From assembly GCA_964370095.1 (NCBI GenBank), contig CAYJHJ010000007.1:1-46804 (forward strand): DNA of 46,804 nucleotides, in the 5' to 3' direction. This document shows positions 33,272-41,752 of this stretch, in pieces (the stretch's first letter is position 1; every line of letters starts with the position of its first letter). The position numbers and the translations under genes were made by a program. Below the pieces are notes generated by a model, which saw only the letters and a program-made list of their open reading frames with translations, had not been told where the DNA came from and ran no database searches. The stretch comes from CAYJAZ01 sp964370095. GTDB taxonomy: Bacteria > Desulfobacterota > Desulfovibrionia > Desulfovibrionales > Desulfovibrionaceae.

Positions 33272-34747
33272 CTATTCAGTATGCCCTGTTTCTTTGTATT
33301 CACTCAATTTATTTCTAAGAGTACGAACAGAAATTCCAAGAAGTTCCGCAGCTTGCGTTCTGTTTCCTTGTGTTTGCTCTAAACCCTTCATAATCATAAT
33401 TCTTTCCATTTCATGAAGAGGAATAACGGCTTGTGAAAGATCAAGCTCTTGAGTTTTTTGCGGCACGCTCTCTTCACTTTCAAGCAAAGAACCTTGAAGC
33501 ATATTTTTTGCTATATCAGATGTTTTTGAAGCTTCTTCTTTTTCAACTGAGGCTTCTTGCTCTTCCATAAAAATTGGCCATTCATTGCCTTCTAAAAGAA
33601 AGAAAGTTGGAGTGATGGCTTGACCGTTTGCCAATAAAACCGCACGCTCCATCAAGTTTTGCAGTTCACGCACATTGCCGGGAAAAGAGTAAGCCATAAG
33701 CCAATCAATGGCTTCTTGTGCAAATTTTGCAGGCGCTAAATTATATTCTTTTGTATATTTTTGAGCAAAGAATTGAGCAAGCTCTAAAATGTCAGAGCCA
33801 CGCTCTGAAAGTGAAGGCAAACGAAGAGGAATAACATTTAAACGAAAATATAAATCTTGCCTAAATTTTCCTTCTTCAATCCAAGCTTCCATATTTCTGT
33901 TGGTAGTGGCAAGCACACGCACATCAACTTTTATGGTTTCCGTGCCACCCACTCTGTCCACTTCACCTTCTTGCAAAACTCGCAATAATTTTGCTTGTAG
34001 TGCTGGATCCATTTCTGAAATTTCGTCTAAAAGAAGAGTTCCGCCATGTGCCAATTCAAATTTGCCGGGCTTTTTTGCAATTGCTCCGGTGAAAGCACCT
34101 TTTTCATGACCAAAAAGTTCTGATTCCAAAAGATGTTCCGGCAAGGCTGCGCAGTTCACGGCAATAAAAGGAGCATCAGCCCTATCACTCCATAAGTGCA
34201 GAGTTTTTGCAAACATTTCTTTACCTGTGCCCGAATCGCCTGAAATCAATACTGAAGCTTTTGATTTTGCAACTTGTTTTGCAAGCTTTAAAACCTTCTG
34301 AATAGCCGGGTTTGAACCTACAATAATGGCCGAACTTTCTTCTTTTGCCTTTGCTTCAGCTCTTTCTTTTTCTGCTCTTACTTGGGCTTGGTTTTGCCTA
34401 TATTTTAAAACAGTAAAAATTTTATCTAAGTCAAGCGGATCTGTCCAATAATCTTTTGCCCCAAGGCTTAAAAGATGCTCTGCCTCAAAGGCATCTGCTT
34501 TTTCTGCAATTATATAGATAGGCGGAAAATGCGGATCATCCCTCCCTACTTCCAATAAATCCATGGCACTATAGCCAGTTAGATAAGGGCGAGTGAAAAT
34601 AGCACTTACTTCTTTTCTTAAAAAAGTGCTTACAGCTTTTATATTGTCAGCCAAGCCAACTTCAATTCCCGCTTCTTTAAGCTTAGGATAATAAGGTGTT
34701 ATAAGAGCCGGCTGTGCAATAAATACTATGCGTTTTTCTTGACTCAT
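33272..34747 (-). CDS. sigma-54-dependent activator of the NtrC family with a degenerate receiver domain
   Basis: A 491-residue enhancer-binding protein. The AAA+ domain (about 140-380) has Walker A GDSGTGKE (170-177), the sigma-54 contact GAFTGA (217-222), GGTLLLDEISEM, and the RQDLYFRLNVIPLRLP block. A Fis-type HTH ends it (QGNRTQAAELLGISVRTLRNKL). The N-terminal 115 residues fold like a receiver but lack the acidic pocket, the phospho-acceptor (Arg53 stands at that place in AIFTRPYLTGYS) and the Lys of the KP motif (DYWTDPLD). It is therefore unlikely to be switched by phosphorylation. No sensor kinase lies next to it. Flagellar control is one possibility, in view of CheW and PilZ, but is not shown. 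Confidence 0.9.
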   Translation of the reverse strand: MSQEKRIVFIAQPALITPYYPKLKEAGIEVGLADNIKAVSTFLRKEVSAIFTRPYLTGYSAMDLLEVGRDDPHFPPIYIIAEKADAFEAEHLLSLGAKDYWTDPLDLDKIFTVLKYRQNQAQVRAEKERAEAKAKEESSAIIVGSNPAIQKVLKLAKQVAKSKASVLISGDSGTGKEMFAKTLHLWSDRADAPFIAVNCAALPEHLLESELFGHEKGAFTGAIAKKPGKFELAHGGTLLLDEISEMDPALQAKLLRVLQEGEVDRVGGTETIKVDVRVLATTNRNMEAWIEEGKFRQDLYFRLNVIPLRLPSLSERGSDILELAQFFAQKYTKEYNLAPAKFAQEAIDWLMAYSFPGNVRELQNLMERAVLLANGQAITPTFFLLEGNEWPIFMEEQEASVEKEEASKTSDIAKNMLQGSLLESEESVPQKTQELDLSQAVIPLHEMERIMIMKGLEQTQGNRTQAAELLGISVRTLRNKLSEYKETGHTE

Positions 34748-34979
34748 ACATTTTAGCTATCATATTTTTGAGAATTTATCAAGTTTTAATTTAGAAATGA
34801 AAGTTTTTGTAAAGCCTTTTAGGAAGTTAGGAAAAAACAATTTTAATAAATCAATAAATACAAAGTGTTGAACATTATTTTTTAAGTGTAAAATTGCACT
34901 AAGATTTGCTTTTTCTCTTGACAGAAGAAAGTTCTGCTTTATTTATGTTTGTATAATTAATTTTTTTTGGAGAATTTTT

Positions 34980-36902
34980 ATGGAGCAAAATCAATTTGAA
35001 TTTCGTTCTGATGTGAGCAAAGTGCTCAATATTTTAACACATTCCCTCTATACTAACAGGGAGATTTTTTTGCGTGAACTTTTGTCAAATGCATCAGATG
35101 CCCTTGATAAAGTTCGTTTTTTACAAAGTCGTGGTGATTTAGCTACAAGCGATATCCCTTTAGAAATTAAAATAAATATTGATAAAGAAAATAAAACCAT
35201 CATTCTTTCAGATAACGGCATAGGCATGACAAAGAATGAACTTATGGAAAACCTTGGAACTATTGCAAAATCAGGCTCAGAAGAGTTTTTAAAAGATCTT
35301 GCAAAAGCAAATAGTGAAAATGATAAACCTAGTGATGCCTCACAGATTATTGGCCGCTTTGGCGTGGGCTTTTATTCTGTTTTCATGATAGCAAATGAAG
35401 TTGAAGTGGTTTCAAGCTATGCTGATGACAATAAGAAAGAAAGCTACATCTGGAAATCAAGCGGCGAAGGCTCTTTTACTTTAGAAGAATACAAAGGCGA
35501 TGATGCCCCTGTTCGTGGCACAAACATTTATATACATGTTAAAGAAGATGCAGAGCAATTCCTTGAAGAAAGCGAAATTGAAAGCATTATCCGCCGTCAT
35601 TCTTCTTTCTTGCCTTTTCCGATTTTTCTTGGCGAAAACCGTATAAACACAACTCCTGCTATTTGGCGTGAACCAAAATCAAGTGTAAGCAAAGAGCAAT
35701 ACAAAGAATTTTATTCTTTTCTTACTTATGATGATGAAGAACCACTTGGAACAATTCACTTTTCAACTGATTCTCCCATACAATTCAATATGCTTGTTTT
35801 TATTCCGAACAATGAGCTTGATTTAGCTTACGCTCAACGTGAGCAATATGGTTTAGATCTTTATGCAAGGCGTATTCTTATCAACCGTGATAATAAAGAC
35901 CTTCTGCCCGACTATTTAGCTTTCTTGAAAGGTGTGGTTGATACTGAAGATTTGCCGCTAAACATCTCACGTGAAACCTTGCAAGAAAATATGGTGGTGA
36001 GAAAAATCGCTCAAACCGTAACAAAGCAAACCTTAAAATACTTGGAAAAAACTGCAAAAGATGATCCTGAAAAATATGCTAAAATTTGGAAATTACACTC
36101 AAAATTATTCAAATTAGGTTATATGGACTATCTTAATCGTGAAAGTTTCAGCGAACTTTTACGTTTCAACTCTTCCTTACACGAAGAAAGCGATGGCATA
36201 AAGTCTTTTGCAGAATATATTGAAAATGCAAAAATAAATCACGCTGATAAGCAAAAAAACATCTGGTATATTGTTGGCTCAAATCGTGAAGCTTGCAAAT
36301 TGCATCCTCTTTATGAATCTTTTAGTCGCCGCAATATAGAAGTTTTGTTTATGTATGAGCCTATTGACGAAATCGTTGTCGGCGGTTTAGGAACATATAA
36401 AGATTTCACTTTTAAATCTGTTGAATTTGCCAGTGAAGAAGATTTGAAAGATTTTCCTGAAAGTAATGAAAAAGACGAAACAAAGCCATTAAAAGATGAA
36501 GAAAAACCTTTATTGGAAAATCTTATTGCAGCAATTAAAGCAACTTTAGGCGATTCAGTAAAAGATGTTCGCACTTCAACCAGGCTTGCTTCAGCACCTG
36601 CCTGCCTTGTTGGGGCAGACGGAAATTCATCCTCTCTTGAAAAGCTTATGCGTGCGATGAACAACGATAATACTGCGCCTAAAAAGATTTTTGAAATAAA
36701 TCCTAATCATCAGCTTATACGCAATCTTCTTTCAATCTATAAGAATAATCCAGATGACCCACTTCTTTCTGAGATGACACACACTTTATTTGAAACTTCA
36801 CAGCTTCTTGACGGCTATATTCAAGATCCATATGTGCTTGCAAATAGAGTAAACTCACTTATGCAGAAGTCTGCCGCTTGGTATGCTGAAATAAATAAAT
36901 AA
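34980..36902 (+). CDS. htpG: molecular chaperone HtpG (Hsp90)
   Basis: A 640-residue cytosolic Hsp90. The N-terminal GHKL ATPase has LLSNASDALDKVRF, SDNGIGMTKNELMENLGTIA and IGRFGVGFYSVFM. The middle domain contains DLPLNISRETLQENMVVRKI, and the C-terminal dimerization region ends near MQKSAAWYAEI. The length matches the family. TTGGAG stands eight bases before the ATG. Upstream, TATAAT (34952-34957) is a clear -10, but the nearest TTGACA (34918-34923) is 28 bp away, too far to pair with it. A CAGAA/TTCTG dyad (34922-34936) may be regulatory. No CIRCE element is seen. Confidence 0.97.
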   Translation: MEQNQFEFRSDVSKVLNILTHSLYTNREIFLRELLSNASDALDKVRFLQSRGDLATSDIPLEIKINIDKENKTIILSDNGIGMTKNELMENLGTIAKSGSEEFLKDLAKANSENDKPSDASQIIGRFGVGFYSVFMIANEVEVVSSYADDNKKESYIWKSSGEGSFTLEEYKGDDAPVRGTNIYIHVKEDAEQFLEESEIESIIRRHSSFLPFPIFLGENRINTTPAIWREPKSSVSKEQYKEFYSFLTYDDEEPLGTIHFSTDSPIQFNMLVFIPNNELDLAYAQREQYGLDLYARRILINRDNKDLLPDYLAFLKGVVDTEDLPLNISRETLQENMVVRKIAQTVTKQTLKYLEKTAKDDPEKYAKIWKLHSKLFKLGYMDYLNRESFSELLRFNSSLHEESDGIKSFAEYIENAKINHADKQKNIWYIVGSNREACKLHPLYESFSRRNIEVLFMYEPIDEIVVGGLGTYKDFTFKSVEFASEEDLKDFPESNEKDETKPLKDEEKPLLENLIAAIKATLGDSVKDVRTSTRLASAPACLVGADGNSSSLEKLMRAMNNDNTAPKKIFEINPNHQLIRNLLSIYKNNPDDPLLSEMTHTLFETSQLLDGYIQDPYVLANRVNSLMQKSAAWYAEINK

Positions 36903-36924
36903 AAATAACATATTATATCAATCG

Positions 36925-36955
36925 AAGGGGGAAGAAATATCCCCCTTTTCTTTTA
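36925..36955 (+). terminator. rho-independent terminator of htpG
   Basis: AAGGGGG (36925-36931) pairs with CCCCCTT (36941-36947) and is followed by a T-rich stretch. Confidence 0.92.
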
Positions 36956-37083
36956 TATAAAATTTCTTTGTAAAAATAATTATATAATAAAAAGGAAATT
37001 TTTAATTTTTTTTACCATAAGCCTTGCAAAGTCATAGCAGAGGTATTATATTTTCTTTAGAAAAAATTATTGAGAGTTGTATT

Positions 37084-37350
37084 ATGGAAAAAACTAACAA
37101 TATGCTTCCTGAAGTTTCTCTATCTACCTTTGTTCTCTCCCTTGCTTCAAGTGCTTTAACACATCTTGGCGAAGTGCCCCACCCGGAAACAGGCAAAAAA
37201 AATGTTGATATGCAAATTGCACAACATACAATTGATGTGCTTGATATGCTTCAAGATAAGCTAAAAAATGGAATTTCTGAAGAAGAGCAAAAATTAATGG
37301 ATGGAATTTTATACGAATTACGCATGAAATTTGTTGCAGTCAGAAAATAA
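37084..37350 (+). CDS. DUF1844 domain protein
   Basis: An 88-residue helical protein of the DUF1844 family, which has no established function and is common in Deltaproteobacteria-type genomes. Signature blocks are LSTFVLSLASSALTHLGEVP, DMQIAQHTIDVLDMLQDK and ILYELRMKFV. The frame is open from 37024, but ATG 37084 matches the family N-terminus and has GAGAG upstream. It is cytoplasmic, with no signal peptide or clear membrane helix. It lies between htpG and argC on the same strand, each with separate signals. Confidence 0.88.
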   Translation: MEKTNNMLPEVSLSTFVLSLASSALTHLGEVPHPETGKKNVDMQIAQHTIDVLDMLQDKLKNGISEEEQKLMDGILYELRMKFVAVRK

Positions 37351-37422
37351 TTTTTCTTTATAATAAGGCTATCCCTTACATTTTGCTTATTTTCACAGAA
37401 TTTTAACCACAAGGATTAAACA

Positions 37423-38466
37423 ATGAAAGTTGGCTTACTTGGCGTATCCGGCTATACAGGTATGGAATTGGTGCGCCTTCTTGCAATGCACCCGGAATTT
37501 GAATTATCAATTGCAACTTCAAGGCAAGAAGCTGGTAAAAAGCTTTCTGATATCTATCCCTTTATGCAAAATGTGAAAGGCGGTGATATCATCATCAGTG
37601 ACTCTAAGCCAAAAGAAATAAAAGAAGCATGCGATATTGCTTTTTTGGCTGTTCCTCACGGCATTGCGATGAATATGGCAAAAGAATTACTTGAAGAAAA
37701 AGTTAAAATAGTGGATTTATCTGCAGATTTTCGTATTAAAGACTCTGAAGTTTTCTCCTCTTGGTATAAAAGCGAACACACTGAAAAAGAACTTTTAGCT
37801 CAAGCTGTGTATGGACTTCCTGAAATTTATGCAGATGAAATAAAGAAAGCAAACTTGATCGCAAACCCAGGCTGCTATCCAACAGCTTCAATCTTAGGGC
37901 TTTACCCTGCAATCAAACATGCTGTAATTTCACATGAAAACATCGTGATTGATGCCAAATCCGGCACAAGTGGTGCAGGAAGGAAGGCAAGTGTTGGCAC
38001 TTTATACTGTGAAGTGAATGACACTTTTAAAGCCTATGGCCTTGCAAGCCATCGCCATACACCTGAAATTGAACAAGAACTTTCAAAAGCTGCAGATAAA
38101 GATATAATTTTATCTTTCAACCCACATCTAGTCCCTATGAATAGAGGAATTCTTGCCACTATCTATACAAATATCACAAAAGAAATAAGCATAGAAAAAA
38201 TCCATACTTTGTATACAAACTTTTACAAAAACCACCCCTTTGTTCGCATTCTAAACCTTGGGCTTTTACCTGAAACTCGCTTTGTTCGAGGAACAATGTT
38301 TTGTGATATTGGACTAACAGAATGTAAAAGAACTAAAAGACTTATCATAACTTCTGCTATTGATAATCTTGCTCGTGGGGCTTCTGCTCAAGCCATTGCA
38401 AATGCAAACCTTATGGCAGGTTTTGACTTGACAACCGGCCTAAACCTTGCACCCATGAGTTTGTAA
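37423..38466 (+). CDS. argC: N-acetyl-gamma-glutamyl-phosphate reductase
   Basis: A 347-residue NADPH-dependent reductase of arginine synthesis, converting N-acetylglutamyl phosphate to the semialdehyde. The N-terminal Rossmann motif is GVSGYTGMELVRLL, and the catalytic Cys151 is in NPGCYPT. Later blocks are DAKSGTSGAGRKAS, HRHTPEIEQEL, NPHLVPMNRGILATIY and DNLARGASAQAIANANLM. AAGGA precedes the ATG. The length is typical of the type 1 ArgC. No other arg gene is in the window. It is the last gene before the PerR promoter. Confidence 0.97.
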   Translation: MKVGLLGVSGYTGMELVRLLAMHPEFELSIATSRQEAGKKLSDIYPFMQNVKGGDIIISDSKPKEIKEACDIAFLAVPHGIAMNMAKELLEEKVKIVDLSADFRIKDSEVFSSWYKSEHTEKELLAQAVYGLPEIYADEIKKANLIANPGCYPTASILGLYPAIKHAVISHENIVIDAKSGTSGAGRKASVGTLYCEVNDTFKAYGLASHRHTPEIEQELSKAADKDIILSFNPHLVPMNRGILATIYTNITKEISIEKIHTLYTNFYKNHPFVRILNLGLLPETRFVRGTMFCDIGLTECKRTKRLIITSAIDNLARGASAQAIANANLMAGFDLTTGLNLAPMSL

Positions 38467-38501
38467 TTCTTTAATATAAAAAATATCCTAAAAAAAATAA
38501 T

Positions 38502-38513
38502 ATGTTATAACAT
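38502..38513. promoter_or_regulatory. candidate operator palindrome upstream of perR
   Basis: ATGTTATAACAT is a perfect 12-bp palindrome ending 20 bp upstream of the perR -35 box. It only partly resembles the published PerR box, so autoregulation is inferred from position and symmetry only. Confidence 0.4.
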
Positions 38514-38533
38514 GTAATTGATTTATTTTTTTA

Positions 38534-38562
38534 TTGACAAATTAAAACGAAGTGCGTATTAT
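38534..38562 (+). promoter_or_regulatory. promoter of the perR-rbr operon
   Basis: TTGACA (38534-38539), a 17-bp spacer and TATTAT (38557-38562), an almost ideal sigma-70 promoter. Confidence 0.72.
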
Positions 38563-38603
38563 TGAGAACAGTTATTAACAAGAAAAAAAAGAGAAAGGAA
38601 AAA

Positions 38604-39029
38604 ATGGAAAATTGTAAAACACAAGCACATAAAAATTCTCGAATGACTCGTCAGCGCTCTTTAATACTTGAAGAATTAAAAAAAGTTACTACTCATCCTA
38701 CTGCTGAAGAGCTTTATTCTGTTGTTAAAGCCAAATTGCCTCAAATTTCATTGGGAACCGTCTATAGAAATTTAGAATTTCTTTCTGACACCGGGGTAAT
38801 TCGTAAACTAGAAACAGCAGGAACTGTGCGTAGATTTGACGGTAATATGTCAAAGCATTCACATGTGCGTTGTATGATTTGTAATAAAGTTGCAGATATT
38901 TTTGAAGATTATTCTGGCAAGCTTGAACTTGAAACCACACATGTTGAAAATTTTTCTTTGACTTCTGTTAATGTCGAGTTTGAAGGCATTTGCCACGAAT
39001 GTGAAAAAAATAAAAATCATATTCATTAA
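38604..39029 (+). CDS. perR: Fur-family peroxide regulator (PerR type)
   Basis: A 141-residue metal-dependent repressor. The winged helix has RMTRQRSLILEEL and LGTVYRNLEFLSDTGVIRK. Structural zinc cysteines are C90/C93 (CMIC) and C130/C133 (CHEC). The PerR-type regulatory site is fully present: His31, Asp79, His85, His87 and Asp98 correspond to B. subtilis His37, Asp85, His91, His93 and Asp104. Having Asp at position 104-equivalent, and a rubrerythrin gene directly after, favours PerR over Fur. ATG 38604 has AAAGGAA upstream; the open frame beginning at 38562 overlaps the promoter. It probably represses its own operon until peroxide oxidises the site. Confidence 0.88.
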   Translation: MENCKTQAHKNSRMTRQRSLILEELKKVTTHPTAEELYSVVKAKLPQISLGTVYRNLEFLSDTGVIRKLETAGTVRRFDGNMSKHSHVRCMICNKVADIFEDYSGKLELETTHVENFSLTSVNVEFEGICHECEKNKNHIH

Positions 39030-39058
39030 CTTTTACAAATGAATGTTGAGGACTAAAC

Positions 39059-39631
39059 ATGAAATCATTAAAAAACACGCAAACCGAAAAAAATATTCTT
39101 ACTGCCTTTGCAGGAGAATCACAAGCACGTAATCGTTATGTTTATTTTGCAAGTAAAGCAAAAAAAGAAGGTTATGTACAAATCTCTCAAACTTTTGAAG
39201 TTATTGCTCAGCAAGAAAAAGAACATGCTGAAAGACTTTTTAAGTTCTTGGAAGGTGGCGAACTTGAAATTTGTGCTTCTTTTCCTGCAGGTCAAATCCT
39301 AAGCACTTATGAAAACTTGCTTGCAGCTGCTTCCGGTGAAAACCATGAACATGAGCACATGTATCCTGAATTTGCTGATGTTGCCGACAAAGAAGGCTTC
39401 CATGAAATTGCTGAAATAATGAGGCATATTGCTGTTGCAGAAACTTATCATGAAGAACTTTTCTTGAAATTTGCAAAAAGCATAAAAGAAGGCACCGTTT
39501 TCTCACGCCCAGAAGAAGTTCGCTGGCACTGCAGAAACTGCGGTTGCACTGTTATAGGTAAAGACGCACCTGAAAAATGCCCTGCTTGCGACCATGCACA
39601 AGCTTATTTTGATGTTATCCATAATGCATAA
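39059..39631 (+). CDS. rbr: rubrerythrin
   Basis: A 190-residue non-haem iron peroxidase of anaerobes that reduces hydrogen peroxide. The diiron four-helix domain (1-145) carries the ExxH-type ligands in AFAGESQARNRY, VIAQQEKEHAERL, and EIMRHIAVAETYHEEL. The C-terminal rubredoxin domain has the iron cysteines in WHCRNCG and KCPACDH. The length and layout are standard. It is 29 bp downstream of perR with GAGGA before the ATG, so it is in the same transcript and presumably under PerR control. Confidence 0.97.
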   Translation: MKSLKNTQTEKNILTAFAGESQARNRYVYFASKAKKEGYVQISQTFEVIAQQEKEHAERLFKFLEGGELEICASFPAGQILSTYENLLAAASGENHEHEHMYPEFADVADKEGFHEIAEIMRHIAVAETYHEELFLKFAKSIKEGTVFSRPEEVRWHCRNCGCTVIGKDAPEKCPACDHAQAYFDVIHNA

Positions 39632-39660
39632 TTGATAATTATTACTTGGTAAGACAATAA

Positions 39661-39687
39661 AAAGGGAAATCATTGATTTCCCTTTTT
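39661..39687. terminator. terminator of perR-rbr, probably bidirectional
   Basis: AAAGGGAAATCA (39661-39672) and TGATTTCCCTTT (39674-39685) form a near-perfect palindrome, flanked by A on one side and T on the other. It separates the convergent rbr and 39694-40665 genes. Confidence 0.88.
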
Positions 39688-39693
39688 TATTTA

Positions 39694-40665
39694 TTATTTT
39701 TGAGCATCAAAAGTAAGAATAACTTCTTGTGCCCCATTAATCGGAATAGGAATAACCCCATCAGTCAAAAGCACTTCTTTTATATGATCGTCATATATTT
39801 GGTTTTGTGAAGGAGACACCGTGGAATAGTTTATAAGCTTTCCATTTGAATCAACTTTTAATTTCACTTGATTGCGATAATTACCCTTTGGTAATTCCAT
39901 AGGAAGAGCAAGGAGTTTTTGGGCATTCAACATAACTTGCTCAGCAAAATTAAGTTCTTTTTGCGGGGAAGGGCTTTGCATATTATCCGAAGGAGGCGAC
40001 AAAAAGCTTGCTGTATTTTCCTCTAAAATTGCAGTAGATTCAACATCTGAATATCCGGAAATCTGTTTATCAGGCGTAAACAAATCATCAAAACCCAAAG
40101 AAGCTTCATTGGCCTGATTGTCATTTACTACAGTTGTAGGTGCGGCATAAACTTCAGAGCTATAGGCTTGATTATTAAAACTTTCACCTGTAAATTCAGA
40201 ATCTTGCTCCAAATATTCTTCTTCACCGGTAAAAAATTGTTGTGAAGTGTTGTTTTGCATAAGTTCATCTTCTGCAAAAGGTGCAGGCATAACTTCTTCA
40301 TACACAAGAGGAAATTGATCGTCGTATACAAAGGTCAGATAAACTTCAGCGCTTTGTGCATTATTTGGCGGCAAGGGAAATTGCTGTGCCATGGCAACTG
40401 CAAGGCAAATATTTTCATCTGCTCGATAAAATTCAGATTGTTTAATCATTTCACATGAAAAGGGCCTGCCATCTCTGCCAATTCGAACTAAAGCTTGAGC
40501 ATAACCACTTACATTCACAGGCTTATTATAATTTTGTAAAACACGTTTTAGCACTTCACCTGAATATGCATTTTGCATATCAGCACTTGCAGATAAAGCA
40601 AAAGCTTGATTTGAAAAAATCACTAAAAAGGCCAAAACCAGATAAACACTCATTTTCTTCTTCAT
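39694..40665 (-). CDS. secreted protein with two TonB/TolA C-terminal-like modules
   Basis: A 323-residue protein of unknown role. A signal peptide covers about 1-23 (MKKKMSVYLVLAFLVIFSNQ), so it is periplasmic or anchored outside. The first module (about 50-115) reads ALVRIGRDGRPFSCEMI..FPLPP..AEVYLTFVYD and the last (about 255-320) VKLKVDSNGKLINYSTVSPS..VILTFDA. Both resemble TonB-C domains, with a Gln/Ser/Glu-rich linker of about 130 residues between. Two cysteines in the first module may form a disulphide. The TonB membrane helix and Pro-rich spacer are lacking. ATG 40665 has no good Shine-Dalgarno; a TTG three codons upstream is in frame. hldD lies 31 bp upstream. Confidence 0.65.
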   Translation of the reverse strand: MKKKMSVYLVLAFLVIFSNQAFALSASADMQNAYSGEVLKRVLQNYNKPVNVSGYAQALVRIGRDGRPFSCEMIKQSEFYRADENICLAVAMAQQFPLPPNNAQSAEVYLTFVYDDQFPLVYEEVMPAPFAEDELMQNNTSQQFFTGEEEYLEQDSEFTGESFNNQAYSSEVYAAPTTVVNDNQANEASLGFDDLFTPDKQISGYSDVESTAILEENTASFLSPPSDNMQSPSPQKELNFAEQVMLNAQKLLALPMELPKGNYRNQVKLKVDSNGKLINYSTVSPSQNQIYDDHIKEVLLTDGVIPIPINGAQEVILTFDAQK

Positions 40666-40696
40666 AATTTTCAATTTTTTGGGTTAAATGTTATAT

Positions 40697-41671
40697 CTAT
40701 CCTAAGTATTTATTTTCTTTAATCAAATAGTCTTGAACATACTCTTTCACACCTTCTTCAAGGCTTTTAAAAGCATGCGGATAGTTCACTTTTTCAAGCC
40801 AAGACATATCTGCTTCTGTAAAGTTTTGATATTTACCCAAAAGGTTTTCAGGCATATCAATATATTGTATATTTGTTTCCCTATTCATAGCAGAAAAAAC
40901 AGCATTTGCCAAATCATTCCAAGATCTTGCTTTTCCTTGGCCCACATTATGAATACCGCAAACATCCTTATTTTCCAAAAGCCAATAAATCAATTTTACA
41001 ACGTCTTTAATATAGACAAAATCTCGCATTTGCCCGCCATCAGCATAATCAGGATGATTTGATTTGAAAAGCTTTAGGTGATTATTTTCTAAAATCTGCG
41101 GCACAGCTTTGCACACAACACTTTGCATATTGCCTTTGTGATATTCATTTGGCCCATAAACATTGAAAAATTTCAAACTGATAAGACTATTCAAAGCCTT
41201 TGTTTTTATGCTCCATAAATCAAAAAGCTGCTTTGAATAGCCATACATATTTAAAGGACGAAGCGAAGGAATAAGTTCAAGCTTGTCACTAAAGCCATGT
41301 TCACCGCCACCGTATGTAGCCGCAGAACTTGCATTAATAAAGCGTATATTCTTTTTATAGGCAGCTAAATACAAATCTCTTGTAAAGTGAAAATTATTCT
41401 TCATAAGATAGTCAGCATCTGCTTCAGTAGTAGATGAGCAAGCCCCAAGATGCACTATTCCCTTGACTTTATTCGATAAACCCTTCAAAAGAGTTTTATC
41501 AATAAAGTCTTTTTTATGTATATAGTCAACAATTTTTAAAGGAACAAGGTTTTTCCATTTTTCTGTTGAGGCCAAATTATCAACTATAATGATATCATCA
41601 ATACCTTGCCTATTAAGCTCCCAAACAAGTGCAGATCCAATAAAACCTGCTCCTCCAGTGATAATATACAT
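40697..41671 (-). CDS. hldD: ADP-L-glycero-D-manno-heptose 6-epimerase
   Basis: A 324-residue short-chain dehydrogenase-type enzyme that makes the heptose donor for LPS inner core. The NAD(P) motif is TGGAGFIG (5-12). Further hallmarks are VHLGACSSTTEADADYLM, INASSAATYGGGEHGFSD, the YxxxK catalytic pair in YGYSK, FFNVYGPNEYHKG, RDFVYIKDVV and PENLLGKYQNFTEADMSWL, which align block by block with E. coli HldD. AAGGAT precedes the ATG. A GT9 enzyme at 28609-29613 would use the product. Confidence 0.96.
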   Translation of the reverse strand: MYIITGGAGFIGSALVWELNRQGIDDIIIVDNLASTEKWKNLVPLKIVDYIHKKDFIDKTLLKGLSNKVKGIVHLGACSSTTEADADYLMKNNFHFTRDLYLAAYKKNIRFINASSAATYGGGEHGFSDKLELIPSLRPLNMYGYSKQLFDLWSIKTKALNSLISLKFFNVYGPNEYHKGNMQSVVCKAVPQILENNHLKLFKSNHPDYADGGQMRDFVYIKDVVKLIYWLLENKDVCGIHNVGQGKARSWNDLANAVFSAMNRETNIQYIDMPENLLGKYQNFTEADMSWLEKVNYPHAFKSLEEGVKEYVQDYLIKENKYLG

Positions 41672-41752
41672 ATTTTATCCTTATATTTTAACTTTGTTTT
41701 ATACTTAATAGAATGTCTTTAATCTTTTGTCAAACCGCTAATCATGGCAAAG

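Noticed and set aside
34918..34957. TTGACA (34918-34923) and TATAAT (34952-34957) as one htpG promoter
   Set aside because: The spacer is 28 bp, far too long for sigma-70; only the -10 element is credible.
34748..34979. CIRCE heat-shock operator upstream of htpG
   Set aside because: The TTAGCACTC-N9-GAGTGCTAA pattern is absent; only a five-base CAGAA/TTCTG dyad is present.
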